A stretch of 64,000 nucleotides of DNA. Origin: an uncultured Alistipes sp. (GTDB taxonomy: Bacteria; Bacteroidota; Bacteroidia; Bacteroidales; Rikenellaceae). This document shows positions 43,250 to 51,210 of this stretch, piece after piece. The notes below the pieces were generated by a model. It was given only the letters and a program-made list of their open reading frames with translations, did no database searches and was not told where the DNA came from. How positions within the stretch are numbered: position 1 is the stretch's first letter; every line of letters begins with the position of its first letter. The DNA is taken from assembly GCF_963931675.1 (NCBI RefSeq), contig NZ_OZ007039.1, positions 1,025,657 through 1,089,656 of the forward strand, written 5' to 3'. Both the position numbers and the translations under genes were made by a program.

Positions 43250-44239
43250 ATGCATTTCGCTTCACCCTATTATCTGTGGCTGCTCGTACTCATCGCCCCG
43301 ATGATCGGCTACTACGTGTGGCGGACCCTGCAGGGAGGTGCCGCCATCCAGATTTCGAGCATCCGCGGCGTGGCGAACGCCCCGCGCACGGTGCGCTACT
43401 ACCTGCGCCATCTGCCCTTTGCTCTCCGCACGGCAGCCTTCGCCCTGCTCGTCGTCGCACTGGCGCGCCCGCAGGACGTCGAACAGAACACCTCGACCAA
43501 CACCGAGGGCATCGACATCATGCTGGCCATCGACGTCTCGGCCTCGATGCTGGCCCGGGACTTCCAGCCCGACCGCATCACGGCCGCCAAGGAGGTCGCC
43601 GGATCTTTCATCGCAGACCGTTACGGCGACCGCATCGGACTGGTGGCCTTCGCCGCCGAGGCCTTCACGCAAAGCCCCCTGACGACCGACCAGAGCACGC
43701 TCCAGACCCTGCTGTCGCGGATCCGCAGCGGACTGATCGACGACAGCGGTACGGCCATCGGAAACGGGCTCGCCACGGCCATCAACCGCCTGCGCGAAAG
43801 CGACGCCAAGTCGAAGGTCGTGATCCTGCTCACCGACGGCGTGAACAACCGCGGCGAGATCACCCCCCTGACCGCCGCCGAGATCGCCAAGGCCCAGAAC
43901 ATCCGCGTCTATACGATCGGCGTGGGAACGAGGGGCATGGCCCCCTACCCGGCCGTGGACATGTTCGGAAACATCACCTACGTCAAGCAGAAGGTCGAAA
44001 TCGACGAGAAAACCCTCACGGCCATGGCCGAAATGACCGGCGGAAAATACTTCCGAGCCACGGACAACGCCAAGCTCAAGGCCATCTACGACGAAATCAA
44101 CCAACTCGAAAAGAGCAAGGTCGAGGTCTTCGAACACATCTCCTACCACGAGTTGTTCCTCCACTGGGTGCTCGCGGCCATAGGGCTTCTCGCCCTGGAG
44201 TTCCTCCTCTCGAACCTCGTTCTGAAACGCATCCCGTAA
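43250..44239 (+). CDS. batA: BatA-like VWA-domain membrane protein
   Basis: 329 residues. It has N-terminal membrane segments (about 6-25 and 58-75) and a VWA domain with MIDAS motif DVSASM (about residues 96-101). The distal MIDAS Thr/Asp parts are SGTAIG and LLTDGVNNRGE, and a C-terminal membrane helix lies at about 304-325. The MIDAS binds divalent metal and mediates protein contacts. It is adjacent to a second VWA gene 13 bp downstream. Bat proteins affect oxygen tolerance in Bacteroides (family knowledge). Confidence 0.9.
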   Translation: MHFASPYYLWLLVLIAPMIGYYVWRTLQGGAAIQISSIRGVANAPRTVRYYLRHLPFALRTAAFALLVVALARPQDVEQNTSTNTEGIDIMLAIDVSASMLARDFQPDRITAAKEVAGSFIADRYGDRIGLVAFAAEAFTQSPLTTDQSTLQTLLSRIRSGLIDDSGTAIGNGLATAINRLRESDAKSKVVILLTDGVNNRGEITPLTAAEIAKAQNIRVYTIGVGTRGMAPYPAVDMFGNITYVKQKVEIDEKTLTAMAEMTGGKYFRATDNAKLKAIYDEINQLEKSKVEVFEHISYHELFLHWVLAAIGLLALEFLLSNLVLKRIP

Positions 44240-44252
44240 AAACCGCTCCGTC

Positions 44253-45299
44253 ATGTTCCGATTCGCAAACCCGCAATATCTCTGGCTTCTCGTGGTGCTG
44301 CCGCTCTTCGCGGCGCTCTTCTGGCTCGCCGCGCACCGGCGCCGCAAAAGACTCGAACGGTTCGGGCATCCGGCCATCCTGAAGGAGTTGACGCCCGAAG
44401 TCTCGACCGGGCGCGTAACCCTCCGCTTCATTCTCTTCAGCCTCGCCCTCCTGTGCCTGATCCTCGCCGCGGCACGCCCCCAGTTCGGGTCGAAACTCCG
44501 CGAGGAGAAGACCCGGGGAATCGAAATGATGCTCACGGTGGACGTCTCGAACTCGATGCTCGCCGAGGATTTCGAACCCAACCGCCTCGAACGGACCAAA
44601 TACGCCATCGGCAAACTCTTCGAGGGCTTGCAGCAGGATCGGGTCGGACTGGTCGTCTTCGCCGGAGAACCCAAGGTGCAACTGCCCATCACGTCGGACT
44701 ACCGCATGGCAAGGGCCTTCGCCCGGAAGATCGACCCCTCGCTGGTCGCGGTGCAGGGCACGGCCATCGGAAAGGCCCTGGAACAGGCACTGCTGGCCTT
44801 CTCCAGCAACACGGAGCAGAGCCACGGAAGGGTCATCATCCTCATCACCGACGGTGAAAACCACGAGGACGACGCCATCGCCGTCGCCGAACGCGCCGCC
44901 CAACAGGGCGTGCGGATCTTCACGATCGGAATCGGAACCCCCGAGGGCGCCCCGATTCAGATCGGAGGAGAGTTCATCAAGGATGAAAACGGCGAGATGG
45001 TCGTCTCGAAACTCAACGAGGAGATGCTCGCCCAAATCGCCGACATCACCGGCGGAGCCTACGTGCGCGCCACGAAGCAGTCGATCGGGCTGGACGAGAT
45101 CGTCAAGGCCATCAACGAGATGGAGCAGACCGAACTCTCGACGATCCGCTTCGAGGAGTTCAACGAACAATATCAGTATCTGCTGATCGCCGCGCTGGTG
45201 CTGCTGCTGGCGGAGTTCCTGATCCTCGACCGCCGGAACCCGGTGCTGGCGCACCTGAACATTTTTCGTGAAAAACAGGACTCTGGAAACCCGTTATGA
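44253..45299 (+). CDS. batB: BatB-like VWA-domain membrane protein
   Basis: 348 residues, a paralogue of the preceding protein. It has an N-terminal pair of membrane helices, the VWA MIDAS DVSNSM, the TAIGKAL and IILITDGENHEDD segments, and a C-terminal membrane helix (about 310-330). Its last 4 nt overlap the start of a short-chain dehydrogenase gene (ATGA). No batD or batE of normal form follows, so this Bat operon is rearranged or shortened compared with the common order. Confidence 0.9.
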   Translation: MFRFANPQYLWLLVVLPLFAALFWLAAHRRRKRLERFGHPAILKELTPEVSTGRVTLRFILFSLALLCLILAAARPQFGSKLREEKTRGIEMMLTVDVSNSMLAEDFEPNRLERTKYAIGKLFEGLQQDRVGLVVFAGEPKVQLPITSDYRMARAFARKIDPSLVAVQGTAIGKALEQALLAFSSNTEQSHGRVIILITDGENHEDDAIAVAERAAQQGVRIFTIGIGTPEGAPIQIGGEFIKDENGEMVVSKLNEEMLAQIADITGGAYVRATKQSIGLDEIVKAINEMEQTELSTIRFEEFNEQYQYLLIAALVLLLAEFLILDRRNPVLAHLNIFREKQDSGNPL

Positions 45300-46105
45300 C
45301 CCGGATTAAGGATAAATGCGTGTTGATCACCGGTGCCGGTTCGGGCATCGGGCGCATCATGGGACGGCTGGCCCTCGAAAAAGGGGCGCGCAAGGTGGTC
45401 GTCTGGGACCTCAACGAACAGAACATCGCCGCCTCGCTCGCCGCATACGGCGCCCCGGAGCGTACGGCCGGATACCGCGTCGACGTCTCCGATCCGCAGC
45501 AGGTGGCCGACACCTTCACGCGGACCTGCCGCGAATGCGGCGAGGTCGGCATCCTGATCAACTGCGCCGGCATCATCACCGGCAACAAGACCTTCGAGCA
45601 GCAGAGCGTCGCGGAGATCGAACGCACGATGGCCGTCAACGCCTCGGCCCCGATGCTCCTCGCCCGGGAGGTGCTCCCGGGCATGATCGCCCGCAACGAG
45701 GGGCACGTCTGCAACATCGCCTCGGCCGCAGGCATGATCTCGAACCCCCGCATGTCGGTCTATGCCGCCAGCAAATGGGCCGTCATCGGATGGTCCGACT
45801 CCCTGCGCATCGAGCTGCAGGAGGCCCGCAGCGGCGTACACGTCACGACCGTCGCCCCCTACTACATCGACACGGGCTTGTTCCGCGGCGTGCGTTCGCG
45901 CCTCGTGCCGATCCTCGACCCCGAGAAGACCGCCCGGAAGATCATCCGCGCCATCGAACGCAACCGCGATTTCCGCGGAATCCCCTGGGGATTCCACCTG
46001 ATCCGCCTGGCGCAGGGGGTACTGCCGACCTCGTGGTTCGACTGCATCATCGGCCACTGGGCGGGCATCTACCACACGATGGACCACTTTACCGGACGAA
46101 AATAA
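45296..46105 (+). CDS. Short-chain dehydrogenase/reductase
   Basis: 269 residues. Rossmann motif TGAGSGIG (residues about 12-19), NCAG (about 89-92), catalytic Ser in NIASAAG and YAASK (Tyr-x3-Lys). The region after YAASK with PYYIDTGLFRG and the hydrophobic C-terminus resemble SDR16C-type retinol/fatty-alcohol dehydrogenases. The substrate is unknown. It overlaps batB by 4 nt, and an aldehyde dehydrogenase gene follows 12 bp later. The two could oxidise an alcohol to an acid in sequence (inference). Confidence 0.88.
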   Translation: MTRIKDKCVLITGAGSGIGRIMGRLALEKGARKVVVWDLNEQNIAASLAAYGAPERTAGYRVDVSDPQQVADTFTRTCRECGEVGILINCAGIITGNKTFEQQSVAEIERTMAVNASAPMLLAREVLPGMIARNEGHVCNIASAAGMISNPRMSVYAASKWAVIGWSDSLRIELQEARSGVHVTTVAPYYIDTGLFRGVRSRLVPILDPEKTARKIIRAIERNRDFRGIPWGFHLIRLAQGVLPTSWFDCIIGHWAGIYHTMDHFTGRK

Positions 46106-46117
46106 CCGCTTACACAC

Positions 46118-47503
46118 ATGGCAACTCTCGAAAATACCCCCTCCGAACGCATTACGGCACTCGCAGCGGCCCAGAAAGCCTACTTCCGACAGGGAGCGAC
46201 GCTTCCCGAAGCATTCCGCCGCACGATGCTCCGGCGGTTCGACGCCGCGATGGTCAACTGGGAGAAGCGTCTCTGTGATGCCTTGTGGCAGGACTTGCAC
46301 AAATCACCCGAGGAGGCTTACCTTACGGAAATCAGCATCGTGCGCGGCGAAATCCGCAACCACCTGCGCCACCTCAAGGCGTGGATGCGACCCGAACGGA
46401 GGCCGACGCCGATGAAACTCCTGCCGTCGAAGAGCCGTATCCTCTCGGAACCCCTCGGGCAGGCGCTGATCGTCGCACCGTGGAACTATCCCGTGCAGCT
46501 GTTGCTCAATCCCCTGGTCGGTGCCATCTCGGCCGGGTGTACCGCCCTGCTGAAGCCCTCGCCCTACACGCCGACCGTCGCCCGGACGATCGAGGCGATG
46601 ATCCGGGAGATTTTCGACGAGGAGTATGTCGTCGTCGTGCAGGGCAACCGCGTGGTGAACCGCCAGTTGTTCGACATGCGTTGGGATGTGATCTTCTTCA
46701 CCGGAAGCCCTGACCTCGGACGGCAGGTCATGGAAGCCGCAGCGCGTACGTTGACGCCCGTCGTGCTGGAACTGGGCGGCAAGAGCCCCTGCATCGTCGA
46801 CCGCGGAGCCGATATCACCGTCGCCGCCCGCCGCATCGCCTGGGGCAAGACCCTCAACGCCGGACAAACCTGCATCGCCCCCGACTACCTGCTGCTCCAC
46901 CGTTCGCTGCAGGAGCCTTTCCGCAAAGCCTATGCCCAGGCGCTGCGCGAACTCCACGGCGACGATGCCCGGAAAAGCCCCTATTTCGTACGCATTGTCA
47001 ACGCCCGGGCCTTCGAACGAGTCTCGGGATACCTCTCACAAGGTCGTATCACGATCGGAGGAGACACCGACGCTGCAGAACGCTATATCGAACCGACGCT
47101 CCTCGAAGAGGTCGACCCCGCATCGCCGGTCATGCAGGAGGAGATTTTCGGTCCCGTGCTGCCCGAGTTGCTCTTCGACGAGACACAGGAGGCCATTGAC
47201 TTTATTACTGCGCGCGAGAAACCGCTGGCGCTCTATTACTTCGGACCCGAAAAGCAGGGGGAGCGCGTGTTGCTCCACACCTCGTCGGGCGGAGCATGCC
47301 TCAACGACACGATCATGCACATCGCCAACGACCAGCTGCCCTTCGGCGGCGTGGGAAACTCCGGGATGGGCCGCTACCACGGACGTGAGAGTTTCGACGC
47401 CTTTTCCCACCGCCGGGCCCTCGTCTGCGCCCCGCAAAAGTTCGACCTCCCGTTCCGTTACCCGCCTTATAAGGGATTCCGGTGGGTAAAGAAGATTTTA
47501 TAG
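46118..47503 (+). CDS. Aldehyde dehydrogenase (class 3-like)
   Basis: 461 residues, the short length typical of class 3 ALDHs acting on fatty or aromatic aldehydes. Motifs: APWNYPVQLLLNPL, KPSPYTP, FTGSPDLGRQV, the active-site Glu in LELGGKSP and the catalytic Cys in NAGQTCIAPDY, then PFGGVGNSGMGRYHGRESFDAFSH in part. It is soluble with no clear C-terminal membrane anchor. Last gene of the operon; the RNase P RNA promoter begins about 95 bp downstream. Confidence 0.93.
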   Translation: MATLENTPSERITALAAAQKAYFRQGATLPEAFRRTMLRRFDAAMVNWEKRLCDALWQDLHKSPEEAYLTEISIVRGEIRNHLRHLKAWMRPERRPTPMKLLPSKSRILSEPLGQALIVAPWNYPVQLLLNPLVGAISAGCTALLKPSPYTPTVARTIEAMIREIFDEEYVVVVQGNRVVNRQLFDMRWDVIFFTGSPDLGRQVMEAAARTLTPVVLELGGKSPCIVDRGADITVAARRIAWGKTLNAGQTCIAPDYLLLHRSLQEPFRKAYAQALRELHGDDARKSPYFVRIVNARAFERVSGYLSQGRITIGGDTDAAERYIEPTLLEEVDPASPVMQEEIFGPVLPELLFDETQEAIDFITAREKPLALYYFGPEKQGERVLLHTSSGGACLNDTIMHIANDQLPFGGVGNSGMGRYHGRESFDAFSHRRALVCAPQKFDLPFRYPPYKGFRWVKKIL

Positions 47504-47597
47504 CGAACGCGGGCTGCGAAGGCGTACCCATCCGTCGCCGCAGCTCTCCAACGACAGATTCCCAGAACGGGAAGCACAAACTTTTCCGAAAATTCCC

Positions 47598-47605
47598 TAT
47601 CTTTG
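47598..47605 (+). promoter_or_regulatory. -7 box of the RNase P RNA gene
   Basis: TATCTTTG, exact consensus. It predicts a start at about 47612, within two bases of the 5' end deduced from the P1 pairing. Confidence 0.7.
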
Positions 47606-47609
47606 CCCC

Positions 47610-48020
47610 GCAGGCCCGCTCTGTCGCTGCCGGCCGCTGGCCGGGAGAGGAAAGTCCGGGCAACACAGAGCGCCACGCAAGCTAACGGCTTGATGGCCGT
47701 AAGGTCATGGGAGCGTAACAGAAAACAACCGCCGGTAAAGGCGTCCGGGTGGGGCCGACAGGCCGAAAGGCGTGCGGCACCGAAACCTGGAATTTCCGAT
47801 CGGCAAGGGTGAAAAGGCGGGGTAAGAGCCCACCGCGGAGGCAGTGATGTCATCCGGCCGTACGTCCCGTGGGTTGCAAGACCATGTATACCGGCAATGA
47901 AGGGTTGCTCGCCCGATGCCGGGGGGTAGGTTGCTGGAGGCGGCAGGTGACTGCCGTCGTAGATAAATGACAGGGGCCCGAAGTCCGCTTCGGGAACAGA
48001 ACCCGGCTTACAGGGCCTGC
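47610..48020 (+). ncRNA. rnpB: RNase P RNA
   Basis: Catalytic RNA that removes 5' leaders from pre-tRNAs. Diagnostic conserved segments are GAGGAAAGTCCGGGC near 47645 and AGATAAATGACAG near 47960, followed by the GAACAGAACCCGGCTTACAG segment near the 3' end. The ends are set by P1 pairing of GCAGGCCC (47610-47617) with GGGCCTGC (48013-48020). At about 411 nt it is of normal size for the bacterial type A RNA. A consensus promoter precedes it and a strong terminator follows. Confidence 0.96.
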
Positions 48021-48028
48021 ACGTTACC

Positions 48029-48064
48029 AAGGGCGTCCTTCCGCATGGCAAGGGCGCCCTTTTT
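48029..48064 (+). terminator. Terminator of rnpB
   Basis: A 12-bp stem with one G-U pair (48029-48040 with 48050-48061), 9-nt loop, then a T run. It lies 8 nt after the RNase P RNA end. Confidence 0.88.
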
Positions 48065-48090
48065 CAATCGAACGCACCGCCCCTCACGCA

Positions 48091-48250
48091 ACCTCCCGCC
48101 GGGACAATCCCCGCTTCCCGAAAGTTCCTCCCAAAGAAATCCGCCGCTCCGGCCATCCTCCCGCCGCACAACCTCCGCCGGGACAATCGCCCGCCACCTA
48201 GAAGTCCTTTCCGAAACAATTTGCCTGCCGGTTCATCGGCCTGCTCCGCC
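48091..48250. repeat. Degenerate tandem repeat, about 80-bp unit
   Basis: Two units begin at 48091 and 48171 with nearly the same start (ACCTCCCGCCGGGACAATC versus ACCTCCGCCGGGACAATC) and keep weaker similarity over their length. No coding sense is evident. Confidence 0.5.
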
Positions 48251-48317
48251 ATTCAGTTATCCCGAACTTCCCGCTTCGGAAGGTATCCCGATATACGCCC
48301 TTCATCAAAACGGCACA

Positions 48318-48361
48318 TTTCAATATCGTTTCAACACGATTTCAATCATATTTCGATATGA
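48318..48361. promoter_or_regulatory. Four TTTCRA repeats with exact 11-bp period
   Basis: TTTCAA at 48318, 48329 and 48340, and TTTCGA at 48351. The constant one-turn spacing places all copies on one face of the helix, as in multi-site operators or iterons. They lie about 290-330 bp upstream of the first PUL 2 gene. Confidence 0.55.
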
Positions 48362-48368
48362 AATATGA
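48346..48368. repeat. Inverted repeat, 9-bp arms
   Basis: TCATATTTC (48346-48354), a 5-nt spacer GATAT, and GAAATATGA (48360-48368). It overlaps the last TTTCRA repeat. Confidence 0.6.
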
Positions 48369-48445
48369 AAAGCCCCGTATAAACCCAATCCGTCGACAAA
48401 AAAAACTTTCAAAGAGGATTTTCCTGCCCAAACACAAGTCCATAC

Positions 48446-48474
48446 GTCTATATAACGACCGGGAATATATAGAC
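48446..48474. repeat. Inverted repeat, 9-bp arms
   Basis: GTCTATATA (48446-48454) and TATATAGAC (48466-48474) with an 11-nt GC-containing centre. There is no T run, so it is more likely a protein site or RNA hairpin than a terminator. Confidence 0.55.
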
Positions 48475-48558
48475 ACAAGGCACTGATTATAAATGCATAA
48501 TAAGATGAATTGATCTATATTATCAGGTATTGCACTTTCCCGCCTTTCATAAAATAGA

Positions 48559-48566
48559 TAATTTTG
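48559..48566 (+). promoter_or_regulatory. Candidate -7 box of PUL 2
   Basis: TAATTTTG matches TAnnTTTG, 80 bp upstream of the first BACON gene. The nearest TTG is 26 nt upstream, longer than usual. Confidence 0.45.
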
Positions 48567-48646
48567 CAAAGCAATGAGCCCGACTTACGATTTGTAATTT
48601 TTTTAACATTTCTCAATCCATATCACAAACCAAAACTTGCCAACCT

Positions 48647-49633
48647 ATGAAGAAAACATTTTTACGCATGTTGCTTCCTGCGCTCCTCATCGGTCTGCTT
48701 GCATCCTCCTGCATCGAGGACAAGGCAAAAGATGCGGCTGCCAGGCTCATCGTGAGCAAGGTCAGCGTGGAGGTCATCCAGACCGGAACGCTGAGTACCG
48801 GATCAAAGGCCACGTTGGACATCCTGGCCAACCGCGGCTATACCATCACCTCCTCAGCCGACTGGCTATCGGTCGACAAACCCGTCGGGAAAGGCCGGGT
48901 GACGGTCGTACTCGATGTCGAATCCAACGATACCGGAAAACCCCGCACCGCCTACCTCTCGGTGACGAGCGAAGAGCTGACTGAAACCGTAACCGTAACC
49001 CAGACGCTCGACCCCGACACCGACGACGGGCTGGAGATCGGCCATGTCTACCTCGAGGACGACTTCGCATGGTGCGAACAGTTCGGAGGCGAAGACCAGG
49101 TACAGTTCCCCGACCAGGGCTCCACAAAACCTGTCCGCAACGAGGCCGAAGCCGTGGCCAAGTTTGAAGAGATGGGCTACAGCGAGTACAACTACGCCGG
49201 CAATGCCTTCTACATGGCCAAGCACTACTTCAAGATGGGCAAGAACAACCAGCAGAACGGACTGGCCATCGACATGGGCAAGTACATCGAGAAGGAGAAA
49301 TCCTCGACCGTCACGCTGACCTTCGATGCTGCTCCGGTCGTCTCGATCGACGGCTCGGGATCCGACATCACGCTCCGCGGCATCGACGACACATCGGTGA
49401 CCGTCGAGGTCTACGAAGGCCCGGGAACCGTCGACGGCCCCACCTCCAAGACCAGCGATGCGCTCACCATGTCGAGCGTCACCTCCTGGAACCAGTGGGT
49501 AAGCATGAAGGTTACGCTCTACGGCGTCTCCGACCGTTCGCAAATCGTCATACGCTCCACTCAATTCGGACAATCGGGATACCACCGCTGGTACCTCGAC
49601 AACATCAAGATGGTCAAGGCGCCCCGCAACTAA
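48647..49633 (+). CDS. BACON-domain lipoprotein, PUL 2
   Basis: 328 residues; lipoprotein signal ASSC (Cys22). There is one BACON domain (about 35-120; ADWLSVDKPVGKGRVTVVLDV and the closing TVTVTQ). The rest is a C-terminal beta-rich module of about 200 residues ending HRWYLDNIKM, shared with the next protein. BACON domains are associated with mucin/carbohydrate binding in Bacteroidetes surface proteins (family knowledge). It is the first gene of PUL 2. Its position ahead of SusC rather than after SusD is less usual. Confidence 0.82.
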   Translation: MKKTFLRMLLPALLIGLLASSCIEDKAKDAAARLIVSKVSVEVIQTGTLSTGSKATLDILANRGYTITSSADWLSVDKPVGKGRVTVVLDVESNDTGKPRTAYLSVTSEELTETVTVTQTLDPDTDDGLEIGHVYLEDDFAWCEQFGGEDQVQFPDQGSTKPVRNEAEAVAKFEEMGYSEYNYAGNAFYMAKHYFKMGKNNQQNGLAIDMGKYIEKEKSSTVTLTFDAAPVVSIDGSGSDITLRGIDDTSVTVEVYEGPGTVDGPTSKTSDALTMSSVTSWNQWVSMKVTLYGVSDRSQIVIRSTQFGQSGYHRWYLDNIKMVKAPRN

Positions 49634-49663
49634 ACTGGGTCAACAATCATAAACCGAAACACC

Positions 49664-51193
49664 ATGAATTTCAAACATATGTTATTCAGGGCAACGTCCG
49701 CCCTGCTGTTCATGTCGGGAATCGGGCTGGCAGGATGCAACGAAACCGAACCCGATGCATTTCTCACGGTCACCCAGCAGGAGATCGAGGTCGAATATAC
49801 CGGACTTACCGTTGAGGGAGAGATGGTGAATTTCGAACTGGGGACCAACCGTTCGTGGCAGGCCACCTACGTCGAAGAGTGGATTCACCTCACCCATAGT
49901 GAGGGAGACCGCGGCCGTGTACGCATCTTCCTCGACATTGACGAGAACAATACCGGCAAGGACCGCACCGGATTCATTATCTTCGAAGGCGAAGGCGGAA
50001 CACGCCGCACCATCGCCGTCACGCAGAAACTCAAGGTCGACGCGCTTTCCGTCTCCCCGACGGAGATCACTGTCGTGAAGTCGGGACTGCTCGAAACGGG
50101 CGAAAAGGCCGAAATATACCTCTCGACCAACAGCGACTGGACAATCACGGTTGCCGACGACAGCAAGTGGATCACTCCGGCCGCCACCTCCGGGGAGGCC
50201 GGCGACATGAGCATCGAACTGACCGTCGAGCAGAACAAAACCGGCGGCGAACGCACGGGATCGTTCGTCATCAACGCCGGGTCGAAGAGCGAGACCGTCA
50301 CCGTCATCCAGAATCTCGAGGGATTAAAACTCTCCGCCGACAATTTCCGTGTGAACAAATTCGGATTCTCCGACGAGGCCCAGACCCCGCTGACCTTCAC
50401 GATCACATCCGCCGAAGCGTGGACATCGACCTGCGACGACTGGCTGTCGATCGAACCCGCCTCGGGAGAGGCAGGGGAGACGGAGGTAACGCTTCTCGTC
50501 TACGAAAACACTTCGGGAGCACCCCGCGAGGGAGCGGTGAAGATCACCACCTCGCTCAACGGACTGGAAGCCGCCGTCCGGATCGATCAAAATGCGAAGA
50601 ATTCGCTTTACGACGATGACGGCGAGGCAGTCGGATACGTCTACTACAACGAGCCGTTCGACTGGGCCATCCCGTTCGGCATGGACGACCAGGTCGGGCT
50701 CGACGGCGCCAAATGGACGCGGCTCGGCGTGCAGGCAAACGCCGAGATCAAAGCCGCCTGGGCGGCATGCGGGCTCGAGGACCTCAATCCGAGTGCAAAC
50801 TGCCTCTACATCGCCTCCGACTACCTCCACATGGGCGGCAAGAACAAGCAGACGGGAGTCATCCTTCCGGCCATCGACGTTCCTGCAGGGCAGTGCACCG
50901 ATGTGAAACTTGCGTTCGAGACCTGCGCCAATATTGGCGGATCGGGAAATCCCGATGCCATTACCGTCACGGTCGAGATTCTCGAAGGCCCCGGCACGGT
51001 AAACGGCGACTCGGAGAAGTTGAGCGCCCCCATGACCCCCGATCCGGTCTGGGGATGGACGTCCATGAGCGTGACGTGCTACGGCATCACCGCCGACACC
51101 CGGATCGTCATCCGCTCCACACAACAGGATGCAAGCGGCTATTTCCGCTGGTTCCTCGACGACATCAAGATGACGAAAACCGCAGTAGAATAA
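49664..51193 (+). CDS. Multi-BACON lipoprotein, PUL 2
   Basis: 509 residues; lipoprotein signal LAGC. Three BACON domains in tandem are visible (about 30-125, 126-217, 218-307), each with the W-x-I/L start and a closing V-x-Q. The C-terminal module of about 190 residues ends FRWFLDDIKM and is homologous to that of the preceding protein. The pair look like a short and a long version of one surface binding protein. It starts 30 bp after the first copy and ends 17 bp before susC. Confidence 0.84.
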   Translation: MNFKHMLFRATSALLFMSGIGLAGCNETEPDAFLTVTQQEIEVEYTGLTVEGEMVNFELGTNRSWQATYVEEWIHLTHSEGDRGRVRIFLDIDENNTGKDRTGFIIFEGEGGTRRTIAVTQKLKVDALSVSPTEITVVKSGLLETGEKAEIYLSTNSDWTITVADDSKWITPAATSGEAGDMSIELTVEQNKTGGERTGSFVINAGSKSETVTVIQNLEGLKLSADNFRVNKFGFSDEAQTPLTFTITSAEAWTSTCDDWLSIEPASGEAGETEVTLLVYENTSGAPREGAVKITTSLNGLEAAVRIDQNAKNSLYDDDGEAVGYVYYNEPFDWAIPFGMDDQVGLDGAKWTRLGVQANAEIKAAWAACGLEDLNPSANCLYIASDYLHMGGKNKQTGVILPAIDVPAGQCTDVKLAFETCANIGGSGNPDAITVTVEILEGPGTVNGDSEKLSAPMTPDPVWGWTSMSVTCYGITADTRIVIRSTQQDASGYFRWFLDDIKMTKTAVE

Positions 51194-51210
51194 TTTAACG
51201 GGACCCAAAC

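Larger units (their letters stand above)
48065..48646. other. Gene-free region between rnpB and PUL 2
   Basis: About 580 bp with no supported gene. The left part is GC-rich and contains a decayed tandem repeat (48091-48250). The right part (about 48300-48646) is AT-rich, unlike the surrounding DNA, and holds four phased TTTCRA repeats, two inverted repeats and a TAATTTTG box. It reads as a control region for the downstream locus. Confidence 0.65.

Noticed and set aside
47467..48051. Small reading frames across the rnpB region
   Set aside because: The sequence is RNase P RNA with its conserved core and P1 pairing, so the frames are incidental.
48318..48361. CRISPR-like array
   Set aside because: The units are only 11 bp with no spacers of normal length, and there is no cas gene nearby.
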